Shown here: positions 47,404 to 51,052 of the stretch, piece after piece | Position numbering within the stretch: position 1 is the first letter of the stretch | How the letters are laid out: each line of letters opens with the position of its first letter | Origin: Clostridia bacterium | GTDB lineage: Bacteria > Bacillota > Clostridia > Christensenellales > Aristaeellaceae | Assembly: GCA_017434085.1 (NCBI GenBank) | Contig: JAFRFY010000007.1 | Coordinates: 1-51,052 of the forward strand | Direction of reading: 5' to 3' | DNA: 51,052 bases | Notes under the pieces: model-generated | What the model saw: the letters and a program-made list of their open reading frames with translations, nothing else | The model's database searches: none | Told to the model about the DNA's origin: nothing | Program-made: the position numbers and the translations under genes

Positions 47404-48783
47404 TCAGAAGCGGTCGAGGTGGTAGACGGGATTGGCCTCCTCCACCCAGACGGCCACCTGGTCGTCGTAGGTCTGGGCGACCTTATCGTCCAGCGCGGCG
47501 GCGGCGACGTCCTCGCGAATGTCCTCAAAGGGCACCTCGCCGGGGGTGATGTCGCTCAGGTAGTAGATGATGTGCACGCCGTTCTTGCCGCGCACGGGCT
47601 CGCTGATCTGGCCCACCTCGGCGATGGACATGGCGCCCTCGGTGAAGGCGGGGTCCCAGTAGCCGGACTTCTCCGCCACGGCGTAGCCCTGGGTCTTGGC
47701 GGGGTCGCGGGTCATGCCGGGGTCCTCGCCGTACTTCTCGATCAGGCTGTCGAAGTCCGCGCCGCCGTTGAAGGCGTCCACGACCTCCTGGGCTTTGGGC
47801 ATCAGCTGGCTGTAGAGCGCCTCGATGGAAGCGCCGATCTCGCCGATGTCCTTCTCGATCTCCTCGCGGGTGCGGGGCGCGGCCTCCTCGGCTTCGCCGG
47901 TCTCCTCGCCCTCGGCGGGCTCGGCGGTGGGCTTGGGGTCGTCCAGGGCGGCCAGCTCGTCGTTCAAGCCGCTCAGCGCGCTCTGCAGCTCAGTGTACTG
48001 CTTGGCCTGGTCCTCGTCAAACTTGACGAGCACGTGCTTCACCGCGCGGTAGCCCTCGGGATTCCAGGCGATGGTCTCGCCGCCGGAGCGGGCGCTGTTG
48101 TAGGCGGTGTCGTCCTCGGCGTAGCTGTCCTTGTCGTCCTCGATCATGGCCTGGTACTTGGCCTGGACCTCCTCCTCGGAGACGGTCACGTCCTTGGTCA
48201 CGGCGTCGTGCAGCTGCTCGCTGACGTAGTTTTCGATGCGATCCTCAAGCAGCGCCTCGGCGCTGATGCCGTTGTCGGCCAGGCCCTTGACGGTGGCCTC
48301 GCGGTTCTCCTCGTCGGAGGCGCCGTCCTTGGCGAAGTAGCTGCTGTAATAGCCGATATAGGTCTCCAGATCGGCGTTGGCCTGCTCGGCCAGCGCGGCC
48401 TTGGTCTCATCGTCCAGCGCGTTCAGGCCCATCTCCTCGGCCTTGGCGTCCAGCACCGCCTTGCGCACCAGGCTCTCGACGATGCTCTGCTTGATCTCGG
48501 CGGCGTAGTTTTCCACCGGGATGCCGTACTGGGCGTACATCGCGGAGGCCTCGTCGAACTGCTTCTGGGCGTCCTCCAGCCACACGATGCCGTCCTCGCC
48601 GTACTCGGCCACGATCTGCCGCTCGTAGAACGGGCGATACTTCTCCACCTGCGCCTCCAGCTCGGCGATGTGGGCGTTGGCCTCGTCCAGCTGGGCCTGG
48701 AGGTCGTCGCCCTCCGCCAGCGCGCAGGCGCCCAGCGCCAGCATCAGCGCCATCGCAAGGCAAAGGATTCTCTTCATAGTCAT
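47404..48783 (-). CDS. PrsA/SurA-like exported peptidyl-prolyl isomerase (foldase)
   Basis: A 459-residue exported protein. A signal peptide (RILCLAMALMLALGACALA) is followed by a SurA/PrsA-type helical chaperone domain. A parvulin-type PpiC domain appears split: its first strand (EGYRAVKHVLVKF, about 243-255) is separated by an acidic coiled insert of about 85 residues (with PKPTAEPAEGEETGEAEEAA) from the rest (FDSLIEKYGEDPGM, GYWDPAFTEGAMSIAEVGQISEPVRGKNGVHIIYYL). LGAC could be a lipobox, so membrane anchoring is possible. GGAGG precedes the ATG. It probably folds exported proteins next door to the HtrA protease. Confidence 0.88.
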   Translation of the reverse strand: MTMKRILCLAMALMLALGACALAEGDDLQAQLDEANAHIAELEAQVEKYRPFYERQIVAEYGEDGIVWLEDAQKQFDEASAMYAQYGIPVENYAAEIKQSIVESLVRKAVLDAKAEEMGLNALDDETKAALAEQANADLETYIGYYSSYFAKDGASDEENREATVKGLADNGISAEALLEDRIENYVSEQLHDAVTKDVTVSEEEVQAKYQAMIEDDKDSYAEDDTAYNSARSGGETIAWNPEGYRAVKHVLVKFDEDQAKQYTELQSALSGLNDELAALDDPKPTAEPAEGEETGEAEEAAPRTREEIEKDIGEIGASIEALYSQLMPKAQEVVDAFNGGADFDSLIEKYGEDPGMTRDPAKTQGYAVAEKSGYWDPAFTEGAMSIAEVGQISEPVRGKNGVHIIYYLSDITPGEVPFEDIREDVAAAALDDKVAQTYDDQVAVWVEEANPVYHLDRF

Positions 48784-48833
48784 GTCTCTGTCCTCCGTTG
48801 GTTGTATTGAGCTTATACAAACTCACTTTTCGC

Positions 48834-48862
48834 ATTATAGCACAAGCGCCGATGATGCACAA
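48834..48862 (-). promoter_or_regulatory. Sigma-A promoter of the foldase gene
   Basis: Minus strand: TTGTGC (48862-48857), 17 nt, TATAAT (48839-48834) with TGC before the -10. It lies in the short gap after tsaD. Confidence 0.7.
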
Positions 48863-48886
48863 CGGCGCCCGTGAATAATTCATAGT

Positions 48887-49960
48887 TCATTCACAATTCA
48901 GCATCCTCAGCGCGGGCACGGCGTTGAGGCTCAGCGCGGCCACGTGCCCGGCCATCAGCGCGTAGAAGCCCGCGGAACCGATCATGGCGGCGTTGTCGGT
49001 GCACAGGCCCTTCGGGGGGATGAACACCTGAAGGCCCGCCGCTTCGCCGCGCCTTTGAAGCTCGGCGCGCAAAAGCGCGTTGGCCGCCACGCCCCCGGCC
49101 ACCGCGACGCGCCTGGCGCCGGTGTCCACGCAGGCGGCCACGGTCTTGGTGACTAGCATGTCCACCACGCTTCTGCGGAAGGAGGCGGCGAAGTTCTTCG
49201 CGTCGATGACGACGCCCTGCTGCCGCAGGTTGTGGGCCTGGTTGATCACGGCGGTCTTCAATCCCGAGAAGGAGAAATCGTACTTCCCCTGGGTGTGGGG
49301 GTGGGGGAAGCGGTAGGCCTGATCGTCCCCCTCCTCCGCCAGCTTATCCAGCAGCGGCCCGCCGGGGTAGGGGATGTCCAGCACCCGCGCCACCTTGTCG
49401 AACGCCTCGCCCGCGGCGTCATCGGTGGTCTGGCCCAGCAGCGTGTACGCGCCGTAGCCGGTGACGTTGAGGATATGGCTGTGGCCGCCCGAGGCCACCA
49501 GGCACACGAAGGGCGGCTCGAGGTCCGGGTGGGCGATGTAGTTGGCGGACACGTGCCCCTCGATGTGGTTGACGGGGATCAGCGGCACCCCCAGCGCGTA
49601 GGCCAGGGCCTTCGCCCACGACACGCCCGTCAGCAGCGCCCCCACCAGCCCCGGGCCGTAGGTGACCGCCACGGCGTCGATGGCGGCGAGCGTCGTGTGC
49701 GCCTCGGCCAGCGCCGCGTCCAGCAGCGGGTCGATGGCCTCCACGTGCATGCGGGACGCGATCTCCGGCACCACGCCGCCGTAGAGGGCGTGGGTGTCGA
49801 TCTGGCTGGCGATGCAGTTGGCGAGCACCTGCCGACCGTCCCGCACGATGGCGACGGCGGTCTCGTCGCAGGAGCTCTCCACCGAAAGGATCAGCGCGTG
49901 CCCCGCCGCCCGAAGTCGATCCGCTTGGGCGCGGGTCCGCGCCGCGTAGTCGTTTTCCAT
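48887..49960 (-). CDS. tsaD: tRNA threonylcarbamoyladenosine synthase, TsaD
   Basis: The 357-residue ASKHA-fold enzyme transfers threonylcarbamoyl to A37 of ANN-decoding tRNAs with TsaB/TsaE. Motifs are ILSVESSCDETAVAI, YGGVVPEIASRMH, the metal ligands His132 and His136 (PVNHIEGHVSAN), GQTTDDAAGEAFDKVAR, and the late VAGGVAANALLR and CTDNAAMIG. It carries an N-terminal extension of about 23 residues compared with most TsaD, in a region that overlaps the upstream membrane-protein gene by 70 nt; no later start codon fits. The ribosome site (AGGGTG) is modest. Confidence 0.95.
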   Translation of the reverse strand: MENDYAARTRAQADRLRAAGHALILSVESSCDETAVAIVRDGRQVLANCIASQIDTHALYGGVVPEIASRMHVEAIDPLLDAALAEAHTTLAAIDAVAVTYGPGLVGALLTGVSWAKALAYALGVPLIPVNHIEGHVSANYIAHPDLEPPFVCLVASGGHSHILNVTGYGAYTLLGQTTDDAAGEAFDKVARVLDIPYPGGPLLDKLAEEGDDQAYRFPHPHTQGKYDFSFSGLKTAVINQAHNLRQQGVVIDAKNFAASFRRSVVDMLVTKTVAACVDTGARRVAVAGGVAANALLRAELQRRGEAAGLQVFIPPKGLCTDNAAMIGSAGFYALMAGHVAALSLNAVPALRMLNCE

Positions 49961-50643
49961 GTGTTTTCACCCTTTTTCTTCGGCCAAATGAACGTCAGCG
50001 CTGTCGCAAGGGCCGAAACCGCGAGGATCGCCGCGAGGCTGTAGACCCCGATGCGCGCGCCCATGCGCATGAACATGGATTCCGGGCAGACGCGGATCAG
50101 CAGGTCCGTTGCCGGGTCCAGCAGCCACAGGTCGTTTTGGAACAGTATTTTGTGAAACAGCGTGAACGCCCGGTCGAAGTGAAGCGCCGCGAACAGCGCG
50201 AACAGCCCCAGCGGTATGAGCAGTAAAAGCGGCGACAGCCACGCGCACCGCCGGATACGCCGCCTGTCCTGCAAAAGCCACGCCCCGCCCGTGATCAGAA
50301 GGACGGCCCACGGTATCATACGGCGGCGGACCGTCCTTAAAAGCTCAAACAGCTTAAAGCAGTCCGCCATATGGGCCATCTCCCGGGCGTTGAAGGGGTT
50401 GCCGGGCGCGAGCGCCGCCGCGTCGCCCGAGAGATAGCGGGCCATGCTGCCATCCAGCGCCCTCAGCGCCGCGTCGCAGATGCCCGCCCTCGGCAGTATG
50501 TCCGCCCTCATCTGCTCGGCGTAGTACAGCCCGCCGTCCGTGCCCACGGCGTGCAGCGCGGTGAGCATCAGTATCAGCATCAGCGCGACCAGGCCCAGCG
50601 TCAGGGCCGCGGCGCCGACGATATGCCGCGTGCGCTCAGACAT
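49891..50643 (-). CDS. TIGR01906-type integral membrane protein (DUF1461)
   Basis: A 250-residue protein with an N-terminal helix (IVGAAALTLGLVALMLILML), an external loop of about 80 residues carrying FNAREMAHMADC, and three further helices (IPWAVLLITGGAWLL, LSPLLLLIPLGLFALFAALHF, IGVYSLAAILAVSALATALTF). The N-R-E-x-xH-M-x-D pattern before the second helix and the ILFQNDLWLLDPATDLLI segment match the Firmicutes TIGR01906 family, of unknown function. GGAG precedes the ATG at 50643. Its basic C-terminal tail is encoded in the overlap with tsaD. Confidence 0.82.
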   Translation of the reverse strand: MSERTRHIVGAAALTLGLVALMLILMLTALHAVGTDGGLYYAEQMRADILPRAGICDAALRALDGSMARYLSGDAAALAPGNPFNAREMAHMADCFKLFELLRTVRRRMIPWAVLLITGGAWLLQDRRRIRRCAWLSPLLLLIPLGLFALFAALHFDRAFTLFHKILFQNDLWLLDPATDLLIRVCPESMFMRMGARIGVYSLAAILAVSALATALTFIWPKKKGENTWKTTTRRGPAPKRIDFGRRGTR

Positions 50644-50688
50644 GGCTCACTCCGCGTCCGCGTCCAGCGCCTCCAGCAGGAAGCTGAC

Positions 50689-51052
50689 TCATAGCTTCTG
50701 CAGGTAACTGGTCACGAACCCCTCCAATTTGCCGTCCATCACGGCGGAGACGTCGCCCATCTCGTAGCCGGTGCGGTGGTCCTTGACCATGGTGTAGGGC
50801 TGGAACACGTAGGAGCGGATCTGGCTGCCCCACTCGATCTTCTTCAGCTCGCCCTTGATCTCGCCCATCTGCTCCTGCCGCTGCTGCTCCTTCAATTCAG
50901 CCAGCCGCGCGCGCAGCCATATGAAGCACATCTCCTTGTTCTGCACCTGGCTGCGCTCGTTCTGGCACTGCACCACGATGCCGGTGGGCAGGTGGGTGAT
51001 GCGCACGGCGGAGTCGGTGCGGTTGACGTGCTGGCCGCCGGCGCCGGAGGCG
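50689..51052 (-). CDS. prfB: Peptide chain release factor 2, C-terminal part
   Basis: The gene runs in from beyond the right edge; 121 codons are present. The catalytic GGQ motif is visible at the edge ([24 protein letters not shown]), followed by [27 protein letters not shown] and the C-terminal alpha helix ending LQKL. RF2 recognises UGA and UAA and triggers peptide release. The N-terminal anticodon-like SPF motif and any programmed frameshift site are outside the window. The stop is TGA; the same frame stays open for 13 more codons, to a second TGA just before the next gene's ATG. Confidence 0.95.
   Translation of the reverse strand, partial: ASGAGGQHVNRTDSAVRITHLPTGIVVQCQNERSQVQNKEMCFIWLRARLAELKEQQRQEQMGEIKGELKKIEWGSQIRSYVFQPYTMVKDHRTGYEMGDVSAVMDGKLEGFVTSYLQKL

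Noticed and set aside
50644-50691. Stop-codon readthrough extension of release factor 2
   Set aside because: The frame after the TGA stays open for only 13 codons, and the normal RF2 C terminus has already been reached; chance is the simpler explanation.

Overview
The window looks like a chromosomal stretch of a GC-rich anaerobic Clostridia-type Firmicute, probably an uncultured gut or rumen lineage near Christensenellales or Oscillospirales. The evidence is a YesMN-type two-component system, a BmpA/NupOPQ-type nucleoside transporter, a YhaM-like nuclease, rubredoxin, a C+ type ribosomal protein S18, strong AGGAGG ribosome binding sites and TTGNNN-17-TATAAT promoters. Taxonomy is inference. 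No rRNA, tRNA, CRISPR array, prophage or transposase gene was seen.

Layout. Positions 1-2340 hold the end of a short-chain dehydrogenase and a GLUG-repeat surface protein gene with no proper 5' end and an in-frame stop. Positions 2349-8375 hold an SH3 secreted protein, a GH32 beta-fructosidase, an aromatic-acid-exporter/HAD-like fusion, an acidic secreted protein and dihydrolipoyl dehydrogenase. Positions 8688-12980 are an RbsA-RbsC-RbsB-type sugar ABC transporter followed by a D-lyxose isomerase, so a pentose such as lyxose is a plausible cargo. Positions 13504-17662 are a tightly coupled operon: a YesN response regulator, a YesM kinase with two membrane helices and almost no external domain, and a full-length RbsA-like protein in which both ATP sites are destroyed. 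I consider this the most novel system in the window: a dead transporter ATPase that may link sugar transport to a sensor-less kinase.

Positions 17799-25302 hold an APC permease, a coiled-coil protein and a nucleoside-type ABC importer (solute-binding protein, ATPase, two permeases). Positions 25528-33756 hold a membrane GDPD, a YhaM-like nuclease, two unknown membrane proteins, rubredoxin, a TtcA-like tRNA thiolase with a small Cys-rich HMA-like protein, an M19 dipeptidase coupled to a TetM-like GTPase, and a DUF2383 protein. Positions 33984-40245 hold ilvE, a four-gene operon led by a 7TM-PAS-GGDEF-EAL protein, and lipoate-protein ligase. Positions 40433-45757 hold rpsF-ssb-rpsR, a GH94 phosphorylase and a phosphohexomutase, which together form a phosphorolytic disaccharide route. 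Positions 45846-51052 hold an HtrA protease, a PrsA/SurA-like foldase, tsaD, a TIGR01906 membrane protein and the 3' part of prfB.

Intergenic DNA is shaped by two repeat families. One is a palindromic module with core GGGCGATGAGGGCATCGCCC, found alone, as inverted pairs forming long hairpins, or as a tandem triplet. The other is a degenerate heptamer array (GGAATGA, GGAGTGA, GGAATTA), often in inverted pairs at gene ends, where it supplies the last codons and stop codons of several genes. At three loci a repeat element lies between a good promoter and the gene it serves.
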